Positions 9,432 through 17,977 of a DNA stretch of 64,000 nucleotides are shown here, in pieces. The DNA comes from an uncultured Aquimarina sp. (GTDB lineage: Bacteria > Bacteroidota > Bacteroidia > Flavobacteriales > Flavobacteriaceae). Positions within the stretch are counted from its first letter, which is position 1. Each line of letters begins with the position of its first letter. The stretch covers positions 1 to 64,000 of the forward strand of contig CANMLS010000017.1 of the NCBI GenBank assembly GCA_947498785.1, in the 5' to 3' direction. Both the position numbers and the translations under genes were made by a program. The notes under the pieces were generated by a model that saw nothing but the letters and a program-made list of their open reading frames with translations, had not been told where the DNA came from and searched no databases.

Positions 9432-10529
9432 ATGATAACAGAAGTGTTTACTGCAAACCAATTAAAAAAAGAAGCTCCTGTATTTGGTCAACTATCTTTT
9501 GATGATCACGAACAAGTTGTTTTTTGTCAAGACAAAGATACAGGATTGAAGGCAATAATTGGTGTACATAACACAATTTTAGGACCTGCACTTGGAGGAA
9601 CTAGGATGTATGATTATGCAACAGAATGGGATGCTCTTAATGATGTACTCAGATTATCTAGAGGTATGACCTATAAGGCTGCAATCACCGGTTTAAATCT
9701 TGGGGGAGGAAAAGCAGTTATTATAGGAAATCCTAAAAAAATAAAAACTCCAGAGCTAATGAAACGTTTTGGAAAGTTTGTACATACATTAGGAGGGGCA
9801 TATTATACCGCAGAAGATGTAGGTATGGAAACTTCTGATATGGATACCGTAAGAGAAGTTACACCTTATGTGACAGGGATTTCAGAAACAAAAGGAGGAG
9901 CAGGTAATCCCTCTCCGGTAACTGCATATGGTGTATATATGGGAATGAAAGCAGCTACAAAATTTACATATGGTACTGATAAATTAGAAGGAAAAAGAAT
10001 TTTAATTCAAGGAATTGGTCATGTAGGTGAAGAACTCGTTCGCTTAACTTCAGAAGAAGGCGCTAATGTTGTGATAAGTGATATCAATCAGGAAAGACTG
10101 GAAGAAGTAAAGCATAAATATGGAGCAGATATCTACAAAGGAAATGATATATATACTGAAACGGCAGATATCTATGCGCCATGTGCTCTTGGAGCAACAA
10201 TAAATAATGATACTATAGACAAACTAAACGTCAAAATAATTGCAGGAGCAGCAAATAATCAGTTGGAAAATGAAAATATCCATGGATCTTTATTACAAAA
10301 GAAAGGTATAGTCTATGCTCCTGACTTTTTGATAAATGCCGGAGGTATTATAAATGTATATGCAGAAATTGAAGGATACGGAAGAGATCAAATTATGGCT
10401 AAAACGCAGAATATTTATGATACTACTTTGGATATCTTAAATAAAGCAAAAGCCACTAATATAACTACTAATGCTGCTGCGATTAGTATTGCTGAAGATA
10501 GAATCACTGCTCGAAAAAATGAAAAGTAA
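9432..10529 (+). CDS. Glu/Leu/Phe/Val dehydrogenase (leucine dehydrogenase type)
   Basis: The 365-residue enzyme belongs to the amino-acid dehydrogenase family and is closest in length and motifs to leucine dehydrogenase. The N-terminal domain has the substrate block GPALGGTRM and the catalytic lysine region GLNLGGGKAVI. The NAD-binding Rossmann domain begins at RILIQGIGHVGEEL. The expected reaction is reversible NAD-dependent oxidative deamination of branched-chain amino acids to 2-oxo acids. The protein is cytoplasmic. It is separated from nusB by about 200 bases containing a hairpin with a T-run. Confidence 0.92.
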   Translation: MITEVFTANQLKKEAPVFGQLSFDDHEQVVFCQDKDTGLKAIIGVHNTILGPALGGTRMYDYATEWDALNDVLRLSRGMTYKAAITGLNLGGGKAVIIGNPKKIKTPELMKRFGKFVHTLGGAYYTAEDVGMETSDMDTVREVTPYVTGISETKGGAGNPSPVTAYGVYMGMKAATKFTYGTDKLEGKRILIQGIGHVGEELVRLTSEEGANVVISDINQERLEEVKHKYGADIYKGNDIYTETADIYAPCALGATINNDTIDKLNVKIIAGAANNQLENENIHGSLLQKKGIVYAPDFLINAGGIINVYAEIEGYGRDQIMAKTQNIYDTTLDILNKAKATNITTNAAAISIAEDRITARKNEK

Positions 10530-10658
10530 ATGTATTCTTATTAGTTTGTGTGTTTAAAAACTCTTTGTTCTAACCGATGAGTTATAGAGTATTGTAAATT
10601 TTTAAATGTATTACTACATAAAAATAAAGTTTTACGATAGGTAGATTAAAAATAATAG

Positions 10659-10667
10659 TATTTTTGC
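10659..10667 (+). promoter_or_regulatory. Bacteroidota -7 box upstream of nusB
   Basis: TATTTTTGC fits the TAnnTTTG consensus and lies 60 bases upstream of the nusB ATG. The expected start of transcription, 6-8 bases downstream, would fall at the beginning of the terminator-like hairpin at 10669. Confidence 0.5.
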
Positions 10668-10668
10668 A

Positions 10669-10701
10669 GGGCAAAAGTTAAATGAACTTTTGTCCTTTTT
10701 T
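10669..10701 (+). terminator. terminator-like hairpin in front of nusB
   Basis: Eleven bases at 10669-10679 (GGGCAAAAGTT) pair with 10685-10695 (AACTTTTGTCC, one G-T pair) and are followed by six T. It has the full form of an intrinsic terminator. It either ends the dehydrogenase transcript, 140 bases after its stop, or acts as an attenuator in the nusB leader, because it begins right after a good -7 box. Confidence 0.85.
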
Positions 10702-10726
10702 AATATAAAGTTCTTTGTAATTTTCT

Positions 10727-11671
10727 ATGTTAACCAGAAGACATATTAGAGTAAAAGTTATGCAGTCTCTCTATTCGATGAAGCAGACGCAAAGTGACAA
10801 CCTAGGGAAAGAGGAAAAGTTCCTTCTTTTTAGTATTGATCAGATGTATGAATTATTTCTTATAAATATTCAACTACTGGTAGAAATTAGAAAACAAGCC
10901 ACCGATTTTTTAGAAAAAAGTCAAAAAAAGTACCTTGCTACTTCCGAAGAAAAAAATCCAAATACCAAATTCATAAACAACGAAGTACTATTGTTGTTAG
11001 AGAAGAATATTGAGCTCAAAACAGAGCTCGAGAAGAAAAAGATGAATTGTTGGGAGTTGGATGATGAGTATGTAGCTATATTATGGAAAGAAATTAAAGA
11101 AAGCGATATATATAAAATATATATGAGTACAAAGCTTACTTCTTTTAAAGAAGATAAAGATTTTGTGTTAGATGTTTTTAAAGAAATTGTAGCTCCTAAT
11201 GATAAGCTTTATGAGTATATAGAAGATAAAAAATTGACATGGGTAGACGATTTGCCTTTAGTGAATACTTCTATTATCAAAATGTTACGTAAAATCAAGG
11301 CTTCTCATGATGAGAATATGGTATTACCAAAATTATATAAAGATATAGATGATAAAAAATTTGCTATCGATATTTTTAGAAAGACCTCACTTAATGGAGT
11401 AGAGTTTGCAAAAGAAATTGATGGTAAAACCCCTAATTGGGATCAAGATCGTATTGCAGAATTAGATAAAGCTATCATAAAAATGGCACTTTGTGAGTTT
11501 GTAAAGTTTCCGTCAATCCCTGTAAAAGTGACAATTAACGAATATTTAGAAATAGCAAAAGAATATAGTACTCCTAAAAGTAGTATTTTTATCAATGGAA
11601 TTCTAGATAAAATCTCTAAAGAGTACAAAGAAAACGGTAAATTAAACAAAGTAGGTCGTGGACTTATGTAA
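10727..11671 (+). CDS. nusB: transcription antitermination factor NusB, long Bacteroidota form
   Basis: The 314-residue protein starts MLTRRHIRVKVMQSLYS, the conserved first helix of NusB, and carries the rest of the NusB RNA-binding fold at about 180-305, including the block TSINEYLEIAKEY-like TINEYLEIAKEYSTPKS and FINGILDKI. Most NusB proteins have about 140 residues; Bacteroidota forms carry an extra helical, Lys/Glu-rich segment between the two parts, as here. It works with NusE (ribosomal protein S10) in antitermination of rRNA operons. It heads the nusB-DUF1573-yajC cluster. The leader holds a terminator-like hairpin. Confidence 0.95.
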   Translation: MLTRRHIRVKVMQSLYSMKQTQSDNLGKEEKFLLFSIDQMYELFLINIQLLVEIRKQATDFLEKSQKKYLATSEEKNPNTKFINNEVLLLLEKNIELKTELEKKKMNCWELDDEYVAILWKEIKESDIYKIYMSTKLTSFKEDKDFVLDVFKEIVAPNDKLYEYIEDKKLTWVDDLPLVNTSIIKMLRKIKASHDENMVLPKLYKDIDDKKFAIDIFRKTSLNGVEFAKEIDGKTPNWDQDRIAELDKAIIKMALCEFVKFPSIPVKVTINEYLEIAKEYSTPKSSIFINGILDKISKEYKENGKLNKVGRGLM

Positions 11672-11720
11672 TATTAGAAAAAATAGTATTTTTAACCTCA
11701 ATTAATTAAAAACCCTAGTA

Positions 11721-12200
11721 ATGAAAAAAGGAATCTTAATTTTGGCCGGAGCTTTTGCGATGACATTTGTTTCTTGTAAAGACAATGCGGCAGAAAAAGT
11801 TAAAGAAGAAAATGTTGAGATAGCAGCAGATCGTGATGCGAAAAACGCAGATTTTCCTGTAATGACTTTCTCAAAAATCGAACACGATTTTGGAACTATC
11901 AATGAAGGAGATGTAGTAGAATACAAATTTGCATTTACCAATACGGGTAAAGCACCATTGGTAATTGTAAGTGCAAAAGGTAGTTGCGGATGTACAGTTC
12001 CTGAATGGCCAAAAGAACCAATTGCTCCAGGAGCAGCAGGTGAGATGTTGGTTAAGTTTAATTCTAACGGAAAACCAAATCAGCAAACTAAGCAAGTTAC
12101 TATAACTGCTAATACTGAATCTGGTAAAGAAACACTTAAGATTAAAGCTATGGTTACTCCAAAGGCTAAACCTGCAAGTGGGACACCAGTAAGCGAATAA
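11721..12200 (+). CDS. DUF1573 lipoprotein, immunoglobulin-like fold
   Basis: The 159-residue protein has a lipoprotein signal (AMTFVSC, lipid attachment at the Cys near residue 19). A DUF1573 domain follows at about 50-145, with the signature FDFGTINEGD-like HDFGTINEGDVVEYKF and the conserved block GSCGCTVPEWP, continuing to PGAAGEML. DUF1573 proteins are predicted beta-sandwich envelope proteins of unknown role. It lies 50 bases after nusB and 4 bases before yajC, an arrangement common in Flavobacteriaceae. Confidence 0.9.
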   Translation: MKKGILILAGAFAMTFVSCKDNAAEKVKEENVEIAADRDAKNADFPVMTFSKIEHDFGTINEGDVVEYKFAFTNTGKAPLVIVSAKGSCGCTVPEWPKEPIAPGAAGEMLVKFNSNGKPNQQTKQVTITANTESGKETLKIKAMVTPKAKPASGTPVSE

Positions 12201-12204
12201 TTTT

Positions 12205-12498
12205 ATGGATCAAATTCAACAATTTCTACCTTTTATATTAATATTTGTGGTGATGTATTTTTTTATGATACGTCCACAGATGCAAAAAGCAAAAAAGGAG
12301 AAAAAATTTGCTGAAGAGTTAAAAAAAGGAGATCGCATAGTTACAAAAAGTGGTCTTCATGGAAAAGTCTTTGACTTCAGTGAAAAAAACAATGCTGTTA
12401 TTATTGAAACAGGATCGGGAAAATTAACTTATGATAGGTCTGCAATTTCATTGGAGATGAGTCAGAAATTAAACCAACCGGTTACGGATAAGAAGTAG
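12205..12498 (+). CDS. yajC: Sec translocon auxiliary subunit YajC
   Basis: The 97-residue protein has one N-terminal membrane helix (residues 7-23, ending YFFMIRPQMQK, which is the YajC hallmark) and the conserved cytoplasmic domain with LKKGDRIVTKSGLHGKV. YajC associates with SecDF in the inner membrane and assists protein export. It starts 4 bases after the DUF1573 stop, so the two are cotranscribed, and ends before a strong terminator. Confidence 0.95.
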   Translation: MDQIQQFLPFILIFVVMYFFMIRPQMQKAKKEKKFAEELKKGDRIVTKSGLHGKVFDFSEKNNAVIIETGSGKLTYDRSAISLEMSQKLNQPVTDKK

Positions 12499-12517
12499 TA
12501 ACTAGCCTGCTTGTTAG

Positions 12518-12556
12518 AAGCGCGATAAGACTAAATTAGTTTTATCGCGCTTTTCT
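12518..12556 (+). terminator. intrinsic terminator of the nusB-yajC cluster
   Basis: AAGCGCGATAA (12518-12528) pairs perfectly with 12542-12552, and the loop itself contains a small palindrome. A T-run follows on the plus strand. The mscS-like gene converges from the right. Confidence 0.9.
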
Positions 12557-12585
12557 CTATTTAGTAAAAAAACAATTTCAAAAGA

Positions 12586-13464
12586 TTAGCTTTTCATTGT
12601 AACAATTCGCTGTGGAAGAGGAGCATCATAACGAGCTTCACCCAAAGCTTCAACAATTCTTTGTCTTGTATCCCAATATACATCCCAGTAATCATCACAA
12701 GTTGAATATGGTAATGCTAATAATTCTACTCCGTTTGGCCCTAGATTGTTTACCGCTACTCTGGGAGCAGGATCTTGCATTACTTTGTTATCTCTCTGCA
12801 TGACATCCATTACAATCTTTTTTGCCTTTTCTATATCAGTTCCATATTGAATTCCAAAAGGCATATCAACCCTAAGGTTTCCAATAGTAGTAAGATTGGT
12901 AATTGTTCCAGCAGTGATAGCTCCATTAGGAATGATTTCGGTTTTATTCTGAAATGTTTCCAAAATGGTAACAAATACAGATATTTCTTTTACAAACCCT
13001 AATTTACCTCCCGTTTCTATGAGATCTCCAACCTTAAATGGTCTGAATACAAGAAGCATAACACCAGCAGCCATATGTCCCAATGAACCATTAAATGCAC
13101 CTCCTATAGCTAATCCAACTGCAGCTAATAAAGCAGCGAATGTGGCAGTAGGAATTCCTACTATTCCAGCAACAGAAATAAATAAAAGAACTTTTAGTAA
13201 AAAACTAACAAGAGTTACTAGAAAGGGTTTTAAAGTATGATCAACTTTACTTTTATCAAAAGTTTTTTTAATAGCTTTCATGATCATTTTTACGATCCAA
13301 AGACCAATAATTAGAGCAACAATTCCTCCAACAATTTTCAATCCATATTGTCCAGCACCTTCTTGTATAGAATTAAAAAAACCTGTAAGAGAACCCAAAA
13401 CGGTATTCCCTGTTTCTGTAGCAACATTTGTTGCTGTGCTCAAAACTTTTTCTGTATTTTGCAT
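12586..13464 (-). CDS. MscS-family mechanosensitive channel
   Basis: The 292-residue protein has an N-terminal segment, three membrane helices (about 40-65, 80-105, 110-135) and the MscS beta and alpha-beta domains. The pore helix region is recognisable in AALLAAVGLAIGGAFNGSLG, followed by VFRPFKVGDLIETGG. Its length is close to that of E. coli MscS. It should open under membrane tension and release solutes during hypo-osmotic shock. The gene is alone on the minus strand between yajC and pepT. Confidence 0.93.
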   Translation of the reverse strand: MQNTEKVLSTATNVATETGNTVLGSLTGFFNSIQEGAGQYGLKIVGGIVALIIGLWIVKMIMKAIKKTFDKSKVDHTLKPFLVTLVSFLLKVLLFISVAGIVGIPTATFAALLAAVGLAIGGAFNGSLGHMAAGVMLLVFRPFKVGDLIETGGKLGFVKEISVFVTILETFQNKTEIIPNGAITAGTITNLTTIGNLRVDMPFGIQYGTDIEKAKKIVMDVMQRDNKVMQDPAPRVAVNNLGPNGVELLALPYSTCDDYWDVYWDTRQRIVEALGEARYDAPLPQRIVTMKS

Positions 13465-13589
13465 GATTTGAATGATTAAATAGTTAGTGAAATAAAGTTA
13501 CTATAATCATAAAATCACCTAAGACGGACTATCTCAAAAAAATAAACAAAATCGTTTAAAGTAGATAAAAACCGATAAGTTGTTTTATT

Positions 13590-14825
13590 TTATTTCTTAG
13601 TAGTTAGCTCTGCAATTTTAACAATCACTTCTACAGCTTTAATCATACTTTCTACAGGCACATATTCATATCTTCCGTGAAAATTATGTCCTCCTGCAAA
13701 AATATTAGGGCATGGTAGTCCCATGAAGCTTAATTGTGATCCATCTGTTCCTCCCCGAATAGGTTTTATAAGTGGAGTGATATTAAGAGTTTTCATAGCT
13801 TCTTCTGCAATATCGACAATATGCATTAGAGGTTCTATTTTCTCTCTCATGTTGTAATATTGATCTTTTATTTCTATAGATATGACTTCTTTTCCTTGTT
13901 GAGTATTGATTTCTGAAACGAGTTTGTTCATTACTTCTTTTCTTGCTTCAAAATGTTTTTTATCATGATCTCTGATAATGTATTGTAGTTGAGTCTCTTC
14001 TACATTTCCTTTTATATTATGCAAATGAAAGAATCCTTCTCGTCCACTAGTGTGTTCTGGAGTTTCCATCCTTGGTAAAGAATTGATAAAATCCTGAGCG
14101 ATATACATACTGTTAATCATTTTGCCTTTAGCATATCCAGGATGTACAATCTTACCTTTAACGGTTACTATCGCTCCCGCAGCATTAAAATTTTCATACT
14201 CAAGTTCACCGATTTGACTACCATCCATTGTATATGCCCAATCTGCTCCAAATTTTGAAACGTCAAACTTGTGAGCTCCACGCCCTATTTCTTCATCGGG
14301 AGTAAAGCCAATTCGTATTTTTCCGTGTTTAATTTCAGGATGTTGGATAAGATATTCCATTGCGGTCACAATTTCAGTAATCCCAGCTTTGTCATCTGCA
14401 CCTAATAATGTGGTGCCATCGGTTGTGATCAATGTTTGACCTATATACAGCTTTAAATCTTCAAAATACTCTGGCGAGAGGACAATGTTTTGTGATGAAT
14501 TAAGTATAATATCTTTACCATCATAATTTTCTATGATTTGCGGATTTACATTTGCTCCTGTAAAATCGGGACTAGTATCAAAATGAGATATAAAACCAAT
14601 AGTAGGTACTTTATGATCTATATTAGAAGGTAAAGTTGCCATTATATATGCATTCTCATTTATGGTTACATCCTGTAGGCCTATGGTTCTTAGTTCTTCT
14701 GCTAATTTGTTAGCAAGATCCCACTGTTTATTTGTACTTGGAGTGGTGTTGCTTTCTGGATCACTTTCAGTATCAATAGTCACATAACTAATAAACCGAT
14801 CAATGATATGTTGCTTGGAAATCAT
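13590..14825 (-). CDS. pepT: peptidase T (tripeptide aminopeptidase, M20B)
   Basis: The protein belongs to the M20B metallopeptidases. Metal ligands are seen in [12 protein letters not shown], in [12 protein letters not shown] (Asp bridging both metals), in [10 protein letters not shown] (catalytic Glu-Glu) and in the C-terminal block [24 protein letters not shown] is also characteristic. It removes the N-terminal residue of tripeptides in the cytoplasm. I start it at the ATG at 14825; an in-frame TTG three codons upstream gives a slightly longer frame but looks less likely. It is divergent from pyrD, 90 bases away. Confidence 0.95.
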   Translation of the reverse strand: MISKQHIIDRFISYVTIDTESDPESNTTPSTNKQWDLANKLAEELRTIGLQDVTINENAYIMATLPSNIDHKVPTIGFISHFDTSPDFTGANVNPQIIENYDGKDIILNSSQNIVLSPEYFEDLKLYIGQTLITTDGTTLLGADDKAGITEIVTAMEYLIQHPEIKHGKIRIGFTPDEEIGRGAHKFDVSKFGADWAYTMDGSQIGELEYENFNAAGAIVTVKGKIVHPGYAKGKMINSMYIAQDFINSLPRMETPEHTSGREGFFHLHNIKGNVEETQLQYIIRDHDKKHFEARKEVMNKLVSEINTQQGKEVISIEIKDQYYNMREKIEPLMHIVDIAEEAMKTLNITPLIKPIRGGTDGSQLSFMGLPCPNIFAGGHNFHGRYEYVPVESMIKAVEVIVKIAELTTKK

Positions 14826-14890
14826 AATAATCAATATTTTATATATCTGAAGAATTCAAAAATACGTTTTTATTAGAACCTTGTATGACT

Positions 14891-14898
14891 TATTTTTG
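14891..14898 (+). promoter_or_regulatory. -7 box of pyrD
   Basis: TATTTTTG fits TAnnTTTG and lies 16 bases before the pyrD ATG, which implies a very short leader. No clear -33 TTTG is seen. Confidence 0.45.
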
Positions 14899-14914
14899 AG
14901 CAAAATTATATTTA

Positions 14915-15937
14915 ATGTATAAATTTCTAGTACGTCCTATATTATTCTTATTTGATCCAGAAAAAGTACATCATTTTACGTTTAAAATGATTAGAATCTT
15001 ATCCAAAATCCCTTTGATGCCGTCCGTTTTTAGAGGTATATATAATAATAATGATCCTAGATTAGAAAGAGAAGTGTTTGGGTTAACATTTAAAAACCCT
15101 GTGGGATTAGCAGCGGGTTTTGATAAAGATGCAAAATTGTACAATGAGCTTCATAACTTTGGTTTTGGTTTTATAGAAATCGGAACATTGACCCCAAAAG
15201 CACAGTTTGGTAATCCTAAAAAAAGATTGTTTAGGTTAAAGTCAGATAGTGCTATTATTAATAGAATGGGGTTTAATAATGGAGGAGTAGAAGAAGCAGT
15301 ACAACGATTAAAAAAGAACAAAGGTGTTTTGATTGGTGGTAATATTGGAAAGAATAAAATCACGCCTAATGAAAATGCCGTAGAGGATTATAAGATTTGT
15401 TTTGATGCCCTTTTTGATTATGTAGATTATTTTGTAGTGAATGTAAGTTCACCAAACACACCTAATCTAAGAGCTTTACAAGATAAAGAGCCTCTGACAA
15501 CTTTATTAAATACATTACAGGTAAAGAATAATCAAAAAACTTCTCAAAAGCCTATTTTATTAAAAATAGCTCCAGATTTAACAAATGAGCAACTTATCGA
15601 TATTATTGATATTGTCAAAGAGACAAAAATAGCAGGAGTTATTGCAACTAATACTACCATTTCGCGAGAGGGCTTAAATTCTACTCCCGAATTAGTTAAA
15701 GAAAATGGAGGATTAAGTGGTAAGCCATTAACAAACCGCTCTACAGAAGTTATTCGGTTTTTATCAGAAAAAAGTAATAAAGCCTTTCCTATTATTGGTG
15801 TAGGAGGTATACATAGTACTCGGGATGCTATAGAAAAGATAGAGGCAGGAGCAAGCTTGGTACAATTATACACTGGTTTTATTTATGAAGGGCCTAAACT
15901 AATTAAGGATATTAATAAGGAATTATTGAGGACATAA
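14915..15937 (+). CDS. pyrD: dihydroorotate dehydrogenase (quinone), class 2
   Basis: The 340-residue enzyme starts with the amphipathic N-terminal helices typical of the membrane-associated class 2 family ([17 protein letters not shown]). It has the FMN-binding and substrate blocks [24 protein letters not shown] and NRMGFNNGG. The segment [11 protein letters not shown] contains the serine catalytic base that distinguishes class 2 from class 1. It oxidises dihydroorotate to orotate in pyrimidine synthesis and passes electrons to menaquinone. The LysE-like gene follows after 11 bases, so the two are probably cotranscribed. Confidence 0.96.
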   Translation: MYKFLVRPILFLFDPEKVHHFTFKMIRILSKIPLMPSVFRGIYNNNDPRLEREVFGLTFKNPVGLAAGFDKDAKLYNELHNFGFGFIEIGTLTPKAQFGNPKKRLFRLKSDSAIINRMGFNNGGVEEAVQRLKKNKGVLIGGNIGKNKITPNENAVEDYKICFDALFDYVDYFVVNVSSPNTPNLRALQDKEPLTTLLNTLQVKNNQKTSQKPILLKIAPDLTNEQLIDIIDIVKETKIAGVIATNTTISREGLNSTPELVKENGGLSGKPLTNRSTEVIRFLSEKSNKAFPIIGVGGIHSTRDAIEKIEAGASLVQLYTGFIYEGPKLIKDINKELLRT

Positions 15938-15948
15938 GCTTTTAGACT

Positions 15949-16575
15949 ATGGACTACGAAATTCTGTATACTTTTGTTCTGGCGACTTCAGCATTAGCAT
16001 TTTCACCAGGCCCAGATAACATATTTGTATTAATGCAAAGTATGGTGAATGGTAAAAAATATGGACTAGCTGTTGTTGCAGGATTAATGTCTGGTTGTTT
16101 AGTACATACCACTTTAGTAGCTTTTGGAGTTTCTGTGATTATTAAACAAAGCGAAATATTATTTTTCATTATTAAATTATTTGGAGCGTTATACTTATTC
16201 TTTTTGGCATATAAAGTATTTAGAAGTGATACCGCCGTTCACCTTTCGGAAGATAGTACACCTAAAAAAAGCCTCTGGCAATTGTGCAAACAGGGATTTG
16301 TAATGAATGTGTTAAACCCTAAAGTTTCTATATTTTTTTTAGCATTTTTTCCTGGCTTTCTATTTAGTAAAACTATGAGTGCTATAACACAGTTTTATAT
16401 ACTGGGATTTCTCTTTATTTTGGTTTCTTTTGTAGCATTTGGATTAATTGCTGTATTGGCAGGATCTATTGCTGAATATTTAAAAAAGAGTTCAAAAGTT
16501 GGAGCGATCTTAAAATGGCTTCAGATTATTGTCTTTATTGGTATAGGAGTTTTTATTCTCATTTCTGGAAAATAA
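15949..16575 (+). CDS. LysE/RhtB-family amino acid exporter
   Basis: The 208-residue membrane protein has about six hydrophobic segments and the N-terminal LysE/RhtB signature SPGPDNIFVLMQS, followed by GLMSGCLVHT. The central block FVMNVLNPKVSIFFLAFFPGF is also typical. Family members export amino acids or their analogues, but the substrate here is unknown. It lies 11 bases after pyrD and is followed by a bidirectional terminator. Confidence 0.92.
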   Translation: MDYEILYTFVLATSALAFSPGPDNIFVLMQSMVNGKKYGLAVVAGLMSGCLVHTTLVAFGVSVIIKQSEILFFIIKLFGALYLFFLAYKVFRSDTAVHLSEDSTPKKSLWQLCKQGFVMNVLNPKVSIFFLAFFPGFLFSKTMSAITQFYILGFLFILVSFVAFGLIAVLAGSIAEYLKKSSKVGAILKWLQIIVFIGIGVFILISGK

Positions 16576-16582
16576 GTAAACA

Positions 16583-16620
16583 TAAAAAAAACCAAGACAA
16601 TAAATAGCCTTGGTTTTTGT
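16583..16620. terminator. bidirectional intrinsic terminator
   Basis: ACCAAG (16591-16596) and its flanking A residues pair with CTTGGT and the following T-run around 16609-16619. The A-run on the left becomes a T-run on the minus strand, so it can end both the pyrD-lysE unit and the minus-strand envelope operon. Confidence 0.8.
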
Positions 16621-16736
16621 TTAGCACAGGATTTATATTACTAAAGGGTAAGTCATATGTTGTATAATAATAATAGTTATTAATACTATTATTCGTATTT
16701 TCCTTACTTTAAATAATTGCTAGTATAGTATTTATG

Positions 16737-17218
16737 TTAATTTTTTAGATTATAATATTCTTTAACCTCTAGGAAATTTAAAAAATTGATGCTATTGGTA
16801 TCGCTACTCTCAACCAATATAAATCTAAGCCTTAAATTAGATTGAGTAAAAGTAGAGCGCAAAGTGACTTTTCCAATTTCAATTTGGTCAATTTCTAATA
16901 TTATATCCCACCAATGCTAAGTGGTAACGTTTCCCAAAAATCATTACCAGTTACTGTGACATAAGCAAAAACAAAGCCGCTGTCAAATATTTCTTGTGTC
17001 AATTCAGGAATCTCAAAGACGGTATCTCCATTTGAGATCGTCTGATCTTCAAGTAAAACAGAAACTACATTAGCATTTCCATCTTGTCCGTTAACTCCTT
17101 GTTCACCTTGTGGACCAGCTGGACCAATGGCACCATCTTCTCCGTCTGAACAACTAAACGAGAATAAAACAATAAGGATTAAAAAAATGTACTGTGATTT
17201 TATTTTTTTTGTTTTCAT
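16737..17218 (-). pseudogene. collagen-like lipoprotein interrupted by a frameshift
   Basis: The first frame encodes 105 residues: a lipoprotein signal ending LFSFSC, then a short Gly-Pro-rich collagen-like stretch (GPAGPQGEQGVNGQDG, residues about 34-49) and a folded start that ends abruptly at PLSIGGI-stop. The next frame carries on without a break at about 16910. It reads WWDIILEIDQIEIGKV, then about 40 more residues, ending EVKEYYNLKN at a TAA at 16737. Flavobacterial proteins of this type normally continue in just this way after the WxxLP block, so one indel near 16905-16912 is the simplest explanation. A sequencing error is possible. It is the last gene of the envelope operon. Confidence 0.78.
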
Positions 17219-17243
17219 GATGTGAATTTTTTAATTATTTATA

Positions 17244-17927
17244 TTAATTGATTTGATGTAAAATACTTCTGGTAACTAATCTTCCGTTTGATTTTCGGGT
17301 TTCTTCTTTGACCATACCTACACCTTCTGAAATCCATTGTTTTGAATGGAAAGTTTTGGTCATGCCCATGGTTAAGGTATTCGTATATGTGATGACATAA
17401 CAATCAAAAGTTCCGGCAGGAGTGGTAACCTCCTCTTTAGCAATTACCTTTCTTTCAGACATAGTAGTAGTGGTATTGATATTCATAACCCCTGCATTAA
17501 CCGACATATGTACAGAGGCACTAGGAAGCTCCTGGTCAATTTCAAGATGATTGGGGATGGAGATATCATCACCTGTGATACTATATTCCATATCACTATA
17601 TTGATCCAGTATTCCTGGTGCAATAAAAGATTCTGGATCCAAGTGAGTAGTTCTGCCCGAACAACGAGCTTTAAATGATGAAGAAATGATGTGTTTATTA
17701 TTTCTACCATCTGTTAAGTCCATTGCAATAGTGATGATACTTTGCCCCCCTGTACTTTCTACTTCTTTGACTCTATACTCGCTAATGATTTCAAGATTTT
17801 CTCTTTTGTCATACTGGTATATGGTTAATTTTTTACCTTCTTGAGTAGCATAAAATTTGCTACAGTTATCCTGGGCATATGTCGATGTTAACATCAACAA
17901 TGCAATTAGTATTAAAATGTTTTTCAT
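17244..17927 (-). CDS. secreted TapB/DUF3108-like protein
   Basis: The 227-residue product has an SPI signal peptide (cleavage after STYAQ, about residue 19). The mature protein shows alternating beta strands and the motif TTPAGTFDCYVITY near residue 170, seen in TapB/DUF3108-like beta-barrel proteins of Bacteroidota. The C-terminal block KQWISEGVGMVKEE is also typical of that group. Its role is unknown; it is presumed periplasmic or surface located. It lies 50 bases after the large lipoprotein gene and 25 bases before the collagen-like gene, within one operon. Confidence 0.75.
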   Translation of the reverse strand: MKNILILIALLMLTSTYAQDNCSKFYATQEGKKLTIYQYDKRENLEIISEYRVKEVESTGGQSIITIAMDLTDGRNNKHIISSSFKARCSGRTTHLDPESFIAPGILDQYSDMEYSITGDDISIPNHLEIDQELPSASVHMSVNAGVMNINTTTTMSERKVIAKEEVTTPAGTFDCYVITYTNTLTMGMTKTFHSKQWISEGVGMVKEETRKSNGRLVTRSILHQIN

Positions 17928-17977
17928 GAGTTTATTTTATAAATGAATTTATTATCGTTTGAGTAGGTATTTTTGGT

